From contig NZ_JANQTS010000082.1 of assembly GCF_030731595.1 (NCBI RefSeq), positions 1 to 64,000 on the forward strand: DNA of 64,000 nucleotides. The letters are read 5' to 3'. Shown here in pieces: positions 23,973 to 34,549 of this stretch; position 1 is the stretch's first letter; each line of letters opens with the position of its first letter. Under the pieces are notes generated by a model. That model was not told the origin of the DNA and made no database searches. It was given only the letters and a program-made list of their open reading frames with translations. The position numbers were made by a program, and so were the translations under genes. Source of the DNA: Yoonia sp. GTDB lineage: Bacteria; Pseudomonadota; Alphaproteobacteria; Rhodobacterales; Rhodobacteraceae.

Positions 23973-25237
23973 TGGATCACAATCCGATCGAGCGGTTTGT
24001 CTACAAGACACTCACCCTGACATGGCCTCTTTATGCGGTGGGCGCACTCTATGTGGTGGGCCCCGTCATCGCCTGGCTTTTGGGCGGTTTGGCCGTCTTG
24101 GTCTTGTACCTTGGACCGGCAGTGCGCGCCGATATGCGCGCGACCGGACCAATCCCGCCTGTGGTCTGGGGCTGGATCGCGGGTATGGCTGTCATGTTGG
24201 TTGCCTTATGGATTGGACATGCGGACTGGGGATTGGGGCTCAAGCAAACCATCAAATCCTCCATCGGCTGGGCAAAAGGGTGGGCGCTCTTGGCGCTCTT
24301 TCCACTTGCAGGGGCGATCCTGCCGATCCGGCGCGAGGTCTTGGTGCGCGCGCAGTGCGTCGTGGGCCTGTGGACATTGATCCTTGCGCCGATTTTGCTG
24401 GTTGCGCCCTTTGCCGGGTTGCCCGAACGGATTTTCACCTCGCCGCTCAGAGCCGTCGGTGGTCCGGGGCCAGAGTATTTCACAGTTTATTTTTTCACTT
24501 GGGATCCTGCCAGCATGACACCGCGCTGGCAGTTCTTTGCGCCATGGTCGCCCTTTGCCGCCCTGCTTGGCTTGATCATGATCCTGTTCGCGCTGGAAGA
24601 GAAATCAATCAAATGGCGCGCAATCGGCGTGACCGCGGGGATGCTGATGATCTTTGCCAGCAAATCGCGGATGGGCCTTGTCGGTCTTGTCGCCTGCACC
24701 ATCGGTCCGCGCATGATGTCGCTTTTGTTGCGCGGGTGGGCTTGGCAGGTTGGTGCCGGATTGGCGGCCTCTTTGGCGGTGATTGGCGCCAGCTTGGCTA
24801 CGGCTGCAACAAATGCGGTGGCAACGTTCAAAGGCGCGCGCGCCGATAGCACCCGTGTGCGCGAACTGCTTCAGCGTATCGCCGCCGAACGCTGGGAAAA
24901 CGACGCCTATTGGTTCGGTCATGGCACTGTCCATCCGGGCTCTCACGCTGTGGAATACATGCCGATCGGCAGCCATCACACGTGGTTTGGTCTGCTATTT
25001 GTCAAAGGTCTGGTCGGGCTGTTCAGCCTTCTGGTGCCATTTGTCTGGCAAACGCTGCTTGCGATGAAAGATGCGACACTCTCGCCTCGGGGGTATCTGC
25101 CGATGGGGATCATGATGACACTGACCCTCTTGTCCTTTGGCGAGAACATCGAAATCCAAGCGTATCTTCTTTGGCCCGCTTTGTTGATCCTGGGTGTGCA
25201 TGCAAGAGAATTGCGAGACACACAAGAGACGCCTTAA
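23972..25237 (+). CDS. O-antigen ligase/Wzy-like polysaccharide polymerase
   Basis: A 421-residue protein with about 10-11 predicted membrane helices and a large periplasmic loop containing RVRELLQRIAAERWENDAYWFGHG and GSHHTWFGLLFVKGLVG. The H..W..L..KGL.G pattern is typical of Wzy_C/O-antigen-ligase family members. It would polymerise the flipped repeat units in the periplasm. The ATG at 23972 overlaps the stop of the chain-length gene by one base; a longer frame from 23915 lies inside that gene and is not needed. It converges with hutC, leaving a 71-bp gap. Confidence 0.85.
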   Translation: MDHNPIERFVYKTLTLTWPLYAVGALYVVGPVIAWLLGGLAVLVLYLGPAVRADMRATGPIPPVVWGWIAGMAVMLVALWIGHADWGLGLKQTIKSSIGWAKGWALLALFPLAGAILPIRREVLVRAQCVVGLWTLILAPILLVAPFAGLPERIFTSPLRAVGGPGPEYFTVYFFTWDPASMTPRWQFFAPWSPFAALLGLIMILFALEEKSIKWRAIGVTAGMLMIFASKSRMGLVGLVACTIGPRMMSLLLRGWAWQVGAGLAASLAVIGASLATAATNAVATFKGARADSTRVRELLQRIAAERWENDAYWFGHGTVHPGSHAVEYMPIGSHHTWFGLLFVKGLVGLFSLLVPFVWQTLLAMKDATLSPRGYLPMGIMMTLTLLSFGENIEIQAYLLWPALLILGVHARELRDTQETP

Positions 25238-25308
25238 CCCGTCAGGGCAGCGGGCAGCAGCCTTGCGTCGGCCCCTTGCGTTGCACGTTCAACCTGTAGC
25301 CGAGCGCA

Positions 25309-26010
25309 TCAGTTTTGCGCGGCAACCTGATATCCTGGCGCAGCCACGGACTGAACTGTGGTGATCGGGTCTTGCCCGATCCACGTGGTGCGCTCGATCA
25401 CCAGCAATGCGCTTTCGGCACTGGTCGCAAGATATCTGGCACTCTCGCCCTGGGCTATCACGGCATAAAACCGCACATCGACGCGACTGTAAGGTTTGTT
25501 GTGGACCAGCCATTCGTTGGCGCTCTGAACCTGTAGATCCACATCCAGTATACCCGGTGTCGATCTGGTATCGACCCAGCGATCCTCGAAGATAAAGGGG
25601 CGATTATCTGCCAGATGCAGCGCCTTGACGTGCAACATCGGGACGGGCTGCTGGATACCAAGCCGGGCCATTACCGGAATTGGCGTCTCTTCCATCTCAC
25701 GGCTGATCAGTTGGTAATCATACTTGCGGCCCTGCTGTTCCACCTCGCGCCGCGTGATCGGAATGTCGAATGTCGCACGGGTCACAGGATCGGCCCTGAC
25801 ATGGGTGCCGCCTTTGCGTTTGCGCTCGACCAGACCCATCTGCGACAGGTCCTGCATCGCGCGATGGACCGTGGTGCGCGCGCAGCCCAGTTCTTGCGCG
25901 ATATCTTCATCCCGCGGCAGCCTGTCACCGGGCGCATAGGTACGGTCAAGGATACGGGTGCGGATCGTCTCGCGCACATCCATCCACGACAGGCGCAGGG
26001 GGGCGGTCAA
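25309..26010 (-). CDS. hutC: Histidine utilization repressor HutC (GntR family)
   Basis: A 233-residue GntR/HutC protein: winged HTH at about residues 8-75 (IRTRILDRTYAPGDRLPRDE, CARTTVHRAMQDL), then a UTRA ligand-binding domain. In other bacteria HutC represses the hut genes and is relieved by urocanate. It is coupled to hutF by a 4-bp overlap (26007-26010), so the repressor is autoregulated with that transcript. It should act at the hutF-hutI divergent promoter, where an inverted repeat is present. Confidence 0.93.
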   Translation of the reverse strand: MTAPLRLSWMDVRETIRTRILDRTYAPGDRLPRDEDIAQELGCARTTVHRAMQDLSQMGLVERKRKGGTHVRADPVTRATFDIPITRREVEQQGRKYDYQLISREMEETPIPVMARLGIQQPVPMLHVKALHLADNRPFIFEDRWVDTRSTPGILDVDLQVQSANEWLVHNKPYSRVDVRFYAVIAQGESARYLATSAESALLVIERTTWIGQDPITTVQSVAAPGYQVAAQN

Positions 26011-27374
26011 ATCCGTGTCTCCAGCTGGCGCATCGTGGCCTTGAAATCCGCGACAATCGCCGCGCGCCGGACATGCTGCCCGTCTTGCACGACATGACGC
26101 CCGGCACTCCAGACATCCCGCACGCAGGACTGCCCGCCGCCACCAAAGATCAAACTATCAAGGGTGGCATCACCGCTGCGGTTGCAGAGCCATTCGTTAT
26201 CATCATCCAGCCCCAGAAGGTCCGCCCAGGCGCCCGCCGCGATCCGGCCACTGTCGCGCCCGCCCGCCTGTGCGCCGCCTTTGGCCGCAGCCTCGAACAA
26301 AACCCGCCCGGTCGAGCGGTCCGGCATCGCCAATGCGGCGCGGGACAGGTCGCGCAGACGTTGCGAATATTCCAGTGTCTTGAGTTCCTCGAAGAGCGAA
26401 ATATGCACGTTGGAATCAGAGCCGAAACCAATTGTCCCGCCCTGCCCCAAAAAGGTCGTGCCGTTGAATATCCCGTCACCAAGGTTCGCCTCGGTCAGCG
26501 GACACAGGCCCGCGACGGCACCCGTTGCTGCGAGCGCCGTGGTTTCGTTGTCGGTCATCTGGGTGCAGTGGATCAGGCACCAGCGGTCATCGACCGCGTG
26601 ATTATTGAGCAGCCACTCGGTCGGGCGGGCCTGCAGATGGGCCAGCACCTCGTCCACTTCAGCCACCTGCTCGGCCAGATGCATATGGATCGGGCCGGAA
26701 GTGGCCTGCGCCAATATCTGGGACAGGCCCGCAGGATCGACGGCGCGCAGCGAATGCGGGGCCATGCCGATATCATAATCCGCAGGGGCAGCAGCGACAG
26801 TGGCACGCGCCTGCCCATGCAGCCGCAGAAACCGGTCCGGATCGTTGCCAAAACGCTGCTGCCCGCCGTTGAGCGGACGCAGGTCACAGCCACCAAACTG
26901 ATACTGCACCGGCAAAAGGGTGAGCCCGATGCCCGCTGTACCCGCAGCCGCCACGATCCGATCAGACATTTCAGCAAGGTTGGCATAAGGCACACCCCCG
27001 ACACCGTGGTGCAGGTAATGGAATTCGGCGACCGCGCCATAGCCCGCCTCCAGCATCTCCATAAAGACAAGACCGGCAATCGCTTCGACCTGATCCGGGG
27101 TCAACTGATCCAGGAATTTGTACATCAACCGCCGCCAGCTCCAGAAGCTGTCGCGCGGGTCAGGGCCACGCGCCTCGGTCAGCCCCGCCATGGCGCGCTG
27201 GAACGCATGGCTGTGCAGGTTCAGCGGTGCAGGCAAAAGGACAGGGATGCGGTGATCGGGCGTCCGGCTTTGCGGGGTGACCGCTGCGATTCGACCCAGT
27301 CCGTCAATGGTCACCTCAAGATCGCTTTGCCAGCCCTGCGGGGTAAGCACCTGTTTTGCATGGATGATCTGCAC
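26007..27374 (-). CDS. hutF: Formimidoylglutamate deiminase HutF
   Basis: An amidohydrolase of about 455 residues. Metal-binding HxH is in LNLHSHAFQRAMAG; further motifs are FHYLHHGVGG, MHLAEQVAEVDE, WCLIHCTQMTD and GFGSDSNVHISLFEELK. These fit HutF, which converts N-formimidoyl-L-glutamate to N-formyl-L-glutamate and ammonia; together with HutG this is the five-step route. The start is uncertain. GTG at 27374 has GGAG 8 nt upstream and gives (V)QIIHAKQVLTPQGW. The longest frame, from 27410, runs into the promoter region and is unlikely. Confidence 0.93.
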   Translation of the reverse strand: MQIIHAKQVLTPQGWQSDLEVTIDGLGRIAAVTPQSRTPDHRIPVLLPAPLNLHSHAFQRAMAGLTEARGPDPRDSFWSWRRLMYKFLDQLTPDQVEAIAGLVFMEMLEAGYGAVAEFHYLHHGVGGVPYANLAEMSDRIVAAAGTAGIGLTLLPVQYQFGGCDLRPLNGGQQRFGNDPDRFLRLHGQARATVAAAPADYDIGMAPHSLRAVDPAGLSQILAQATSGPIHMHLAEQVAEVDEVLAHLQARPTEWLLNNHAVDDRWCLIHCTQMTDNETTALAATGAVAGLCPLTEANLGDGIFNGTTFLGQGGTIGFGSDSNVHISLFEELKTLEYSQRLRDLSRAALAMPDRSTGRVLFEAAAKGGAQAGGRDSGRIAAGAWADLLGLDDDNEWLCNRSGDATLDSLIFGGGGQSCVRDVWSAGRHVVQDGQHVRRAAIVADFKATMRQLETRI

Positions 27375-27393
27375 CAAGACAACTCCGTTGACT

Positions 27394-27418
27394 TTATTAA
27401 GTATGCACATATTAATAA
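27394..27418. promoter_or_regulatory. Inverted repeat between hutF and hutI (candidate HutC operator)
   Basis: Arms TTATTAA (27394-27400) and TTAATAA (27412-27418) are perfect, with an 11-bp spacer that itself contains TATGCACATA. The element lies in an AT-rich island between the divergent hut operons, next to where RNA polymerase would start on both sides. HutC binding is inferred. Confidence 0.45.
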
Positions 27419-27445
27419 TAAGTAGGTTTATTGCAAGGAATCTCT

Positions 27446-28648
27446 ATGCCCGCCCCCTTTGTCTTGACCGGACTTGCGGCCGCCACGATGGCCCCCGATG
27501 CGGGCGGCTATGGGCTGATCCGGGATGCGGCGATTGCCGTGGCGGATGGGCTGATTGCCTGGGTGGGTCCGGCGACTGACCTGCCCGCCGCGTTTGCGGG
27601 GATCATGCAGCAGACCTATGACGGGCGGCTGGTGACTCCTGCCTTGATTGATTGCCATACCCATATCGTCCACGGCGGCAACCGCGCCCGCGAATTCGAG
27701 ATGCGGTTGAACGGGGCAAGCTACGCAGAAATCGCCCGCGCAGGCGGCGGGATCATTTCGACAGTGACCGCGACCCGCAGCGCCAGCATGGAAGACCTGC
27801 TGGCCAGCGCCCTGCCCCGTGTGGATGCGCTGATCGCCCAAGGTGTGGGCGTCGTTGAAATCAAATCCGGCTATGGACTGGAGAGCGCGACCGAATTGCG
27901 GATGCTGCGCGCCGCGCGCAGACTGGCCGATCTGCGGCCGATCCGCGTTGTGACCAGTTTTCTGGGGGCCCATGCGGTGCCTGTGGGCATGGATGCCGAC
28001 CACTATATCGACACCGTTTGCATTCCAACACTCGCCGCCGCCCATGCCGAAGGGCTGGTCGATGCGGTCGACGGCTTTTGCGAAGGCATCGCCTTTGACC
28101 CAGACCAGATTGCCCGCGTCTTTGACGCAGCAAACGCCCTTGGACTGCCGGTGAAACTCCACGCCGAGCAACTTAGCCACAGCGGCGGCACGGCATTGGC
28201 GGCCCGCTACGGTGCCTTGTCCGCTGACCATGTGGAATATGCGACGGCTGCCGATGCCGCAGCCCTTGCCGCCGCCGGCACCGTGGCCGTCCTGCTGCCC
28301 GGTGCGTTCTATACCATCCACGAAACGCAGGCCCCGCCGGTTCAGGCGTTCCGCGACCATCGCGTGCCGATGGCCGTGGGGACAGACTGGAACCCCGGAT
28401 CATCGCCGCTCGGATCGCTTTTGCTGGCGATGAACATGGCCTGCACCCTGTTCCGCATGACCCCCGCCGAGGCGCTTGCCGGCACCACACGCCATGCCGC
28501 GCGCGCGCTCGGGCTGACCGATTGCGGTGTGATCGCACCCGGGATGCGGGCCGATCTTGCGATCTGGAACGTCGCTGATCCGGCCGAGCTCTCCTATGGC
28601 ATCGGCATCACCCCCCTTCATTCCCGCATTTTCGGAGGTGTCGCGTGA
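27446..28648 (+). CDS. hutI: Imidazolonepropionase HutI
   Basis: A 400-residue amidohydrolase with [24 protein letters not shown], the standard HutI signature with the metal HxH, followed by [22 protein letters not shown] and [11 protein letters not shown]. It hydrolyses 4-imidazolone-5-propanoate to N-formimidoyl-L-glutamate. The ATG at 27446 has AAGGA 6 nt upstream. The gene overlaps hutH at its 3' end (GTGA at 28645-28648), the start of a tightly coupled hutI-H-G-U run. Confidence 0.96.
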   Translation: MPAPFVLTGLAAATMAPDAGGYGLIRDAAIAVADGLIAWVGPATDLPAAFAGIMQQTYDGRLVTPALIDCHTHIVHGGNRAREFEMRLNGASYAEIARAGGGIISTVTATRSASMEDLLASALPRVDALIAQGVGVVEIKSGYGLESATELRMLRAARRLADLRPIRVVTSFLGAHAVPVGMDADHYIDTVCIPTLAAAHAEGLVDAVDGFCEGIAFDPDQIARVFDAANALGLPVKLHAEQLSHSGGTALAARYGALSADHVEYATAADAAALAAAGTVAVLLPGAFYTIHETQAPPVQAFRDHRVPMAVGTDWNPGSSPLGSLLLAMNMACTLFRMTPAEALAGTTRHAARALGLTDCGVIAPGMRADLAIWNVADPAELSYGIGITPLHSRIFGGVA

Positions 28649-30171
28649 CACAAACCCTCACTCCCGGCACAACGACACTGGCACAGCTAGAGACACTCTG
28701 GCGCGGTGATGGCCCTGTGGCCCTTGATCCCGCAGCCCGCAGCGCGGTTGAAGCTTCTGCAGCACTTGTCGCCAAGGCCGCCAAAGGTGAAGCGCCGGTT
28801 TACGGGATCAACACGGGCTTTGGTAAACTCGCCTCTGTGCGGATTGCGCCCGACGACACTGAAACCCTGCAACGCAACCTGATCCTGTCGCATTGCTGTG
28901 GCGTGGGCGAACCGCTGGAGCCTGCAACCGTCCGCCTGATGATGGCGCTGAAACTGCTCTCGCTCGGGCGCGGCGCATCGGGCGTGCGTTGGGAAATTTG
29001 CGACCAGATCGCCCAAATGCTGACGCGCGGCGTACTGCCAGTGATCCCCGTGCAGGGGTCGGTCGGGGCCTCGGGTGATCTGGCACCGCTGGCGCATATG
29101 GCCGCAGTGATGATCGGCGCGGGCGAGGCCGTGTTTCAGGGCCAAACCATGGCGGGCGGCGATGCGCTGCAACAGGCAGGTATGGCACCGATCGTGCTGG
29201 GGCCGAAAGAAGGGCTGGCACTCATCAACGGCACCCAGTTTTCAACGGCTGCCGCTCTTGCGGGGCTTTTCGAAGGCTGGCGCGCCGCGCGGGCCGCGAT
29301 TGTCACCTCGGCCCTGTCCACCGATGCGATCATGGGGTCGACCGCGCCCTTGAACCCGGCCATTCACGCCCTGCGCGGGCATCAAGGCCAGATTGACGTG
29401 GCCTCTGCCATGTCGCGCCTGCTGGACGGTAGCATCATCCGCGAAAGCCACCGCGAAGGCGATACCCGCGTGCAAGACCCCTATTGCATCCGCTGCCAAC
29501 CGCAGGTGACGGGTGCCGCGATAGACCTCTTGCGCTTTGCGGGACGCACCTTGGAGATCGAGGCGAATGCCGTCACCGACAACCCCTTGGTGATCGCTAA
29601 CACCGGCGAAATCCTGTCGGGGGGCAATTTCCATGCCGAACCCGTGGCCTTTGCTGCCGACCAGATTGCGCTCGCCCTTGCTGAAATCGGTGCAATAGCG
29701 CAGCGCCGTGTGGCCCTGATGGTGGACCCGACGCTGTCATTTGATCTGCCGCCGTTTCTGACGCCCGAACCGGGCCTGAACTCTGGCCTGATGATCGCCG
29801 AAGTCACCACCGCCGCCTTGATGAGCGAGAACAAGCATCTGGCGAATCCTTGTTCGACCGATAGCACCCCGACATCGGCCAATCAGGAAGATCACGTCAG
29901 CATGGCGGCCCATGGTGCGCGGCGTTTGCATCGGATGACCGCCAATCTGTCCGTCATCTTGGGGATCGAGGCGATCTGCGCTGCCCAAGGCATCGAACAA
30001 CGCGCGCCGCTTGTTACATCGGCACCTTTGCAAGGCGCCATGGCCTGCCTGCGCGCGGTCGTTCCCAGCTTGCAGCAAGACCGCTACCTTGCCCCCGATA
30101 TCAAGGCCGCCGCCGCCTGCGTGGCCGATGACAGCCTTGCCATGGCCGCAGGCGTGGACATCGTGCTATGA
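28645..30171 (+). CDS. hutH: Histidine ammonia-lyase HutH
   Basis: A 508-residue MIO-type lyase. The Ala-Ser-Gly that forms the methylidene-imidazolone cofactor is in [14 protein letters not shown], and [11 protein letters not shown] near residue 52 contains the conserved Tyr. It removes ammonia from L-histidine to give urocanate. The start is a GTG with GGAGG 6 nt upstream, overlapping the hutI stop. Length is normal for HutH (about 500-515). Confidence 0.96.
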   Translation: MTQTLTPGTTTLAQLETLWRGDGPVALDPAARSAVEASAALVAKAAKGEAPVYGINTGFGKLASVRIAPDDTETLQRNLILSHCCGVGEPLEPATVRLMMALKLLSLGRGASGVRWEICDQIAQMLTRGVLPVIPVQGSVGASGDLAPLAHMAAVMIGAGEAVFQGQTMAGGDALQQAGMAPIVLGPKEGLALINGTQFSTAAALAGLFEGWRAARAAIVTSALSTDAIMGSTAPLNPAIHALRGHQGQIDVASAMSRLLDGSIIRESHREGDTRVQDPYCIRCQPQVTGAAIDLLRFAGRTLEIEANAVTDNPLVIANTGEILSGGNFHAEPVAFAADQIALALAEIGAIAQRRVALMVDPTLSFDLPPFLTPEPGLNSGLMIAEVTTAALMSENKHLANPCSTDSTPTSANQEDHVSMAAHGARRLHRMTANLSVILGIEAICAAQGIEQRAPLVTSAPLQGAMACLRAVVPSLQQDRYLAPDIKAAAACVADDSLAMAAGVDIVL

Positions 30172-30950
30172 TCGCGGTGCGCCAAGGCCGCAGCCCGCTG
30201 GTGCTGGCCCTGCCGCATACCGGCACGGACATCCCGCCCGATTGCCTTGCCCGTCTCAATGACACAGGGCGCGCCATGGCCGATACGGATTGGCATATCG
30301 AAAGGCTTTATGCGGGGCTGGTCGATGATGTGACGACAGTGCGCACGCCGGTCCATCGCTATGTGATCGACGTCAACCGCGCCCCAACAGGGGAAAGCCT
30401 TTATCCCGGTCAAAACACCACGGGGTTATGCCCGTTGACCGATTTTGATGGCCGCCCGCTTTATCTGGCAGGGCAAGAGCCGGATCGCGCCGAGACTGCG
30501 CGCAGGACAACCCTCTATCACGCGCCCTATCATGCCGCACTTTCAGCAGAACTTGATCGGGTTAAGGCGATCCACGGATTTGCACTGCTTTATGATTGCC
30601 ATTCGATCCGGTCGCATATCCCGTTTCTCTTTGACGGCATCTTGCCGGACTTCAACATCGGCACGAACGAAGGCGTCACCTGCGCGCCAGACATCGCGGA
30701 TGCAATTCAGACTATATGTTCAAAAGCAGAGGGTTACACGTCAATCCTCAACGGTCGCTTCAAGGGCGGCTGGACCACGCGCCACTATGGGCACCCCGCC
30801 CAGGGTGTACATGCCATCCAGATGGAACTGGCCCAATCCACCTATATGATCGAGCGCGCGCCTTGGACCTATGTCAGCGACATCGCCGACCGCACGCGCG
30901 CCCATCTTCAAACAATCCTCGCAACCCTGTCCGACTGGAGGCCCCAATGA
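30168..30950 (+). CDS. hutG: N-formylglutamate deformylase HutG
   Basis: A 260-residue enzyme of the N-formylglutamate amidohydrolase family: [69 protein letters not shown] and [13 protein letters not shown]. It hydrolyses N-formyl-L-glutamate to formate and glutamate, the last step of the five-step route. It overlaps hutH by 4 bp at its start and hutU by 4 bp at its end. Confidence 0.95.
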   Translation: MIAVRQGRSPLVLALPHTGTDIPPDCLARLNDTGRAMADTDWHIERLYAGLVDDVTTVRTPVHRYVIDVNRAPTGESLYPGQNTTGLCPLTDFDGRPLYLAGQEPDRAETARRTTLYHAPYHAALSAELDRVKAIHGFALLYDCHSIRSHIPFLFDGILPDFNIGTNEGVTCAPDIADAIQTICSKAEGYTSILNGRFKGGWTTRHYGHPAQGVHAIQMELAQSTYMIERAPWTYVSDIADRTRAHLQTILATLSDWRPQ

Positions 30951-32620
30951 CCGACCCCCGCAAGAATGCGCGCGACATCTACCCGCCAACCGGCCCCGAA
31001 CTGACCGCGAAAAGCTGGCAGACCGAAGCGCCGTTGCGGATGCTGATGAACAACCTGCACCCCGATGTGGCCGAGAACCCGCATGAACTGGTCGTCTACG
31101 GCGGCATCGGGCGGGCTGCGCGGACTTGGGCTGATTTCGACTGCATCGTCGCCAGCCTCAAAGACCTTGAGGCCGATGAAACGCTGGTCGTGCAATCAGG
31201 CAAGCCGATTGCCATTGTCAAAACCCACACGGACGCGCCGCGCGTCCTGATTGCCAACTCCAACCTCGTCCCGCATTGGGCGACATGGGATCATTTCAAC
31301 GAACTCGATAAAAAAGGGCTGGCCATGTACGGCCAGATGACCGCCGGATCGTGGATCTATATCGGCAGTCAGGGCATCGTGCAGGGCACCTATGAAACCT
31401 TTGTCGAGGCAGGACGCCAGCACTATGGCGGCGATCTGAAAGGTAAGTGGATCCTGACGGGTGGTCTGGGTGGTATGGGCGGTGCGCAGCCTTTGGCGGC
31501 GGTCATGGCGGGGGCCTGCTGTCTGGCCGTCGAATGCAACCCTGACAGCATCGATTTCCGCCTGCGCACGCGTTACGTGGACGAACGCGCCGATACGCTG
31601 GACGAGGCGCTTGCGATGATCGACCGCTGGACCAAAGCGGGCGAGGCAAAATCCGTGGGGCTTTTGGGCAATGCGGCTGACGTCTTTCCCGAGCTTTACC
31701 GGCGCGGTGTGCGCCCTGATATGGTGACAGACCAGACCAGCGCCCATGATCCGCTGCACGGCTATCTGCCGCAGGGTTGGACCATGGGTGAATGGAAAGC
31801 CAAACAGGAAAGCGACCCCAAAGCCGTTGAGAAAGCCGCCCGCGCCTCTATGAAAACCCATGTCGCCGCGATGGTCGATTTCTGGAATGCGGGTGTGCCG
31901 ACGCTGGACTACGGCAACAACATCCGGCAGGTCGCACTTGACGAAGGGTTGGAAAACGCCTTTGCCTTTCCCGGTTTTGTGCCTGCCTATATCCGCCCGC
32001 TGTTCTGTCGGGGTATCGGACCGTTCCGCTGGGCGGCCCTGTCCGGCGATCCCGAAGATATCTACAAAACCGACGCCAAGATGAAGGAGCTGTTCCCCGA
32101 CAATACCCATCTGCACAATTGGCTGGATATGGCGCGCGACCGCATCGCCTTTCAGGGACTGCCTGCGCGGATTTGCTGGATCGGGCTGGGGGACAGGCAT
32201 CGCGCGGGGCTGGCCTTTAACGACATGGTGGCCAGTGGTGAATTGAAAGCCCCCGTCGTGATCGGGCGCGACCATCTGGACTCGGGCTCTGTCGCCTCGC
32301 CCAACCGCGAAACGGAAGCGATGAAGGACGGCTCTGACGCGGTGTCGGATTGGCCGCTTTTGAATGCGCTTGTCAATACAGCTTCAGGGGCCACATGGGT
32401 CAGCATCCACCACGGTGGCGGTGTGGGCATGGGGTTCAGCCAGCACTCCGGTGTGGTGATCTGCGCAGACGGTACGCCAGAAGCGGCCAAGCGGATCGCG
32501 CGGGTGCTGTGGAACGATCCGGCGTCCGGTGTCTGGCGGCATGCAGATGCGGGCTATGAAGATGCGATCGCTTGCGCGCGCGAAAACGGACTGCGTCTGC
32601 CCCGCATACTGGGCAACTGA
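30947..32620 (+). CDS. hutU: Urocanate hydratase HutU
   Basis: A 557-residue urocanase. The protein starts [20 protein letters not shown]. The NAD-binding region includes [19 protein letters not shown], and the family Cys-containing motif is ...[33 protein letters not shown] lies near the C-terminus. It converts urocanate to 4-imidazolone-5-propanoate. The frame stays open 77 codons upstream inside hutG, but the ATG at 30947 (preceded by GGAGG and overlapping the hutG stop) gives the normal family length. Last gene of the hut operon. Confidence 0.96.
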   Translation: MTDPRKNARDIYPPTGPELTAKSWQTEAPLRMLMNNLHPDVAENPHELVVYGGIGRAARTWADFDCIVASLKDLEADETLVVQSGKPIAIVKTHTDAPRVLIANSNLVPHWATWDHFNELDKKGLAMYGQMTAGSWIYIGSQGIVQGTYETFVEAGRQHYGGDLKGKWILTGGLGGMGGAQPLAAVMAGACCLAVECNPDSIDFRLRTRYVDERADTLDEALAMIDRWTKAGEAKSVGLLGNAADVFPELYRRGVRPDMVTDQTSAHDPLHGYLPQGWTMGEWKAKQESDPKAVEKAARASMKTHVAAMVDFWNAGVPTLDYGNNIRQVALDEGLENAFAFPGFVPAYIRPLFCRGIGPFRWAALSGDPEDIYKTDAKMKELFPDNTHLHNWLDMARDRIAFQGLPARICWIGLGDRHRAGLAFNDMVASGELKAPVVIGRDHLDSGSVASPNRETEAMKDGSDAVSDWPLLNALVNTASGATWVSIHHGGGVGMGFSQHSGVVICADGTPEAAKRIARVLWNDPASGVWRHADAGYEDAIACARENGLRLPRILGN

Positions 32621-32636
32621 AGGGGTACGACGATTT

Positions 32637-32678
32637 GCAAGGACGCGAGCCAGCCGTCGCAAGAGCCTTGCGGTTTTG
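32637..32678 (+). terminator. Possible terminator hairpin after hutU
   Basis: GCAAGG (32637-32642) can pair with CCTTGC (32666-32671), with an inner GACG/CGTC pairing, followed by GGTTTTG. The stem is interrupted and the T-run is short, so this is a weak call. It lies between hutU and the convergent P-type ATPase gene. Confidence 0.3.
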
Positions 32679-32695
32679 ACAAGAGTGCTTTGGTC

Positions 32696-34543
32696 TTAGC
32701 TGGTGCCATGCGGCATGATCCGCAAAGCCCGCAGTGCATTGAGAATGACAGCCACGTCGATCACCTCTTGCAGCAAGGCGCCCTGCACGGGTGTCAGATA
32801 GCCAAAGGCCGCCGCAATCATGCCGGCAACCGACAGGCCGATGCCCGCGATCACACTTTCAACCGCGATCCGGCGGGCGCGGCGCGCGATCTCGATCCCG
32901 GGACCCAAGCGGTCGACCCTGTCCACCAGCAAGACCACATCCGCCGCCTCGGCAGAGGCCGCTGCACCGCGCGCACCCATGGCCACGCCCACATCGGCGG
33001 CGGCAAGGGCCGGCGCGTCATTCACCCCGTCACCGACCATCATCACCGGGCCATTCTTGCGCTCGCTCAGCACCAGCAGGACTTTTTGGTCCGGCGTCAG
33101 CCCAGCGCGCAGACCGTCAAGCCCAAGACCTTCGGTGACGCGCTCTGCCACATCGGGACGGTCGCCGGTGGCCAGCAGAATACGGCTGATCCCTTCGCGG
33201 CGCAGGCCGGCCAGCATCTCGCGGGTTCCTTCGCGCAGTGGGTCCGCCATGACAAGATGCCCCACCATCTGCCCGTCAACCGCGACAGCGACCATGACAG
33301 CACCTGCCGAAAGTGCCGGTTGCGCGTTCGCCCCTAGCCCGGACCGCTCTGCGACAAACCCGTTACCGCCAACGATGACCGCCTGTCCTTCGACGCGCCC
33401 CAAAACCCCTTCGCCGGGGATTTCTTCAACCTCGGTCGGCACCGGCAAGACAAGGTCGCGCTGCTTTGCTGCGGCAACGACGGCTTGCGCCACCGGATGC
33501 TTTGACGCCTGATCCAGTGCTGCGGCAAGGCGCAGAAGCTCAGTCTCGGTGATGTCCCCCAAAGTCTCGATCGACACGATCTGCGGACGTCCGTCTGTCA
33601 GCGTGCCGGTCTTGTCGAGGATCAGCGTCCGGATCCGCGCCATCGCTTCGAGCGGGCCTGCGCCTTTGACCAGCACACCAAAATGCGCCGCCCGCGACAG
33701 ACCGGCCACCAGCGCGACAGGCACCGCAAGGATCAGCGGACAAGGCGTCGCAACGACCAGCACCGCCACGGCGCGGATCGGATCGCCGGTGAACCACCAC
33801 GCCGCAAAAGCGATCGTGACGGTGACCAACAGAAAACCCAAGGACCAGCGATCCGCCAAGCGCGCCATCGGCGCTTTGGAGTGCTGTGCTTCTTCGACCA
33901 GCCGGACGATGCCCGCATAGGTGCTTTCTGCCGCAAGCCGCGTTGCGGTCAGGTCAAAAGGGGCGCCCGCATTGGTGGATCCGCTCATCGCCTCTGCCCC
34001 TTGGGACAGGCGCGCAGGCAGGGATTCACCCGTCAGGGCCGCGGTATCGAGAAACGCCGCGTCAGATGCGATTGTACCATCCACCGGGACCACATCCCCT
34101 TGGCGGATCAGCAGCCGGTCCCCCGGTGCGATTTCGTCCAGCGGGACATCTTCCAGTCCGCCGTTCTTGTGCCGGGTGGCGGTGCGCGGCACACGCGACA
34201 ACAGGTCGTGCATCTCGCGTCTTGCGCGGCCTTCGGCAAAGCTTTCCAGAAAGGTGCCACCGGAATACATGACCGCCACAACCGCAGCCGCCAGCGTTTC
34301 GCCAAAGGCGAGGGCGGCCGTCATCGACAGTGCCGCCACAATATCAAGACCCACTTCGCCCTGCCGCAGACTGCGCAAAATCTCGACCACAAGGGCCGCC
34401 AAAACCGGCGTTACACCGACAAACCAGACCGTACTGGCCAGATCAGCCCTGCCCGCCAGATAAAGCGCCAGCCCGCCCAGAAGGCCGCCGACGGAAAGCA
34501 GCAAGAGCGCTTTTTTCAGACGATCCGTGCCAGCATGCTCCAT
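32696..34543 (-). CDS. P1B-type heavy-metal-translocating ATPase with TPC motif
   Basis: A 615-residue P-type ATPase. The actuator TGE loop is in ALTGESLPA, the phosphorylation motif is DKTGTLTDGRP, and the C-terminal hinge is MVGDGVNDAPALAAADVGVAMG. The membrane metal motif reads VVATPCPLILAVPVAL, that is TPC rather than the CPC of copper and zinc/cadmium exporters. There is no N-terminal heavy-metal-associated domain, and the first ~85 residues hold hydrophobic helices. A TPC motif is described for the P1B-5 subgroup, with nickel or iron export reported for rhizobial Nia, but the C-terminal hemerythrin-like domain of that group is absent here. Substrate unassigned. It starts 6 bp after the apbE stop, suggesting it belongs to the same transcript as the redox genes upstream. 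Confidence 0.9.
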   Translation of the reverse strand: MEHAGTDRLKKALLLLSVGGLLGGLALYLAGRADLASTVWFVGVTPVLAALVVEILRSLRQGEVGLDIVAALSMTAALAFGETLAAAVVAVMYSGGTFLESFAEGRARREMHDLLSRVPRTATRHKNGGLEDVPLDEIAPGDRLLIRQGDVVPVDGTIASDAAFLDTAALTGESLPARLSQGAEAMSGSTNAGAPFDLTATRLAAESTYAGIVRLVEEAQHSKAPMARLADRWSLGFLLVTVTIAFAAWWFTGDPIRAVAVLVVATPCPLILAVPVALVAGLSRAAHFGVLVKGAGPLEAMARIRTLILDKTGTLTDGRPQIVSIETLGDITETELLRLAAALDQASKHPVAQAVVAAAKQRDLVLPVPTEVEEIPGEGVLGRVEGQAVIVGGNGFVAERSGLGANAQPALSAGAVMVAVAVDGQMVGHLVMADPLREGTREMLAGLRREGISRILLATGDRPDVAERVTEGLGLDGLRAGLTPDQKVLLVLSERKNGPVMMVGDGVNDAPALAAADVGVAMGARGAAASAEAADVVLLVDRVDRLGPGIEIARRARRIAVESVIAGIGLSVAGMIAAAFGYLTPVQGALLQEVIDVAVILNALRALRIMPHGTS

Positions 34544-34549
34544 GTCTGT

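Noticed and set aside
30716-30946. N-terminal extension of hutU
   Set aside because: It lies inside hutG; the ATG at 30947 has a ribosome-binding site and yields the normal urocanase length.
32696-34543. Call as copper exporter CopA or zinc exporter ZntA
   Set aside because: The membrane motif is TPC, not CPC, and there is no N-terminal metal-binding domain.
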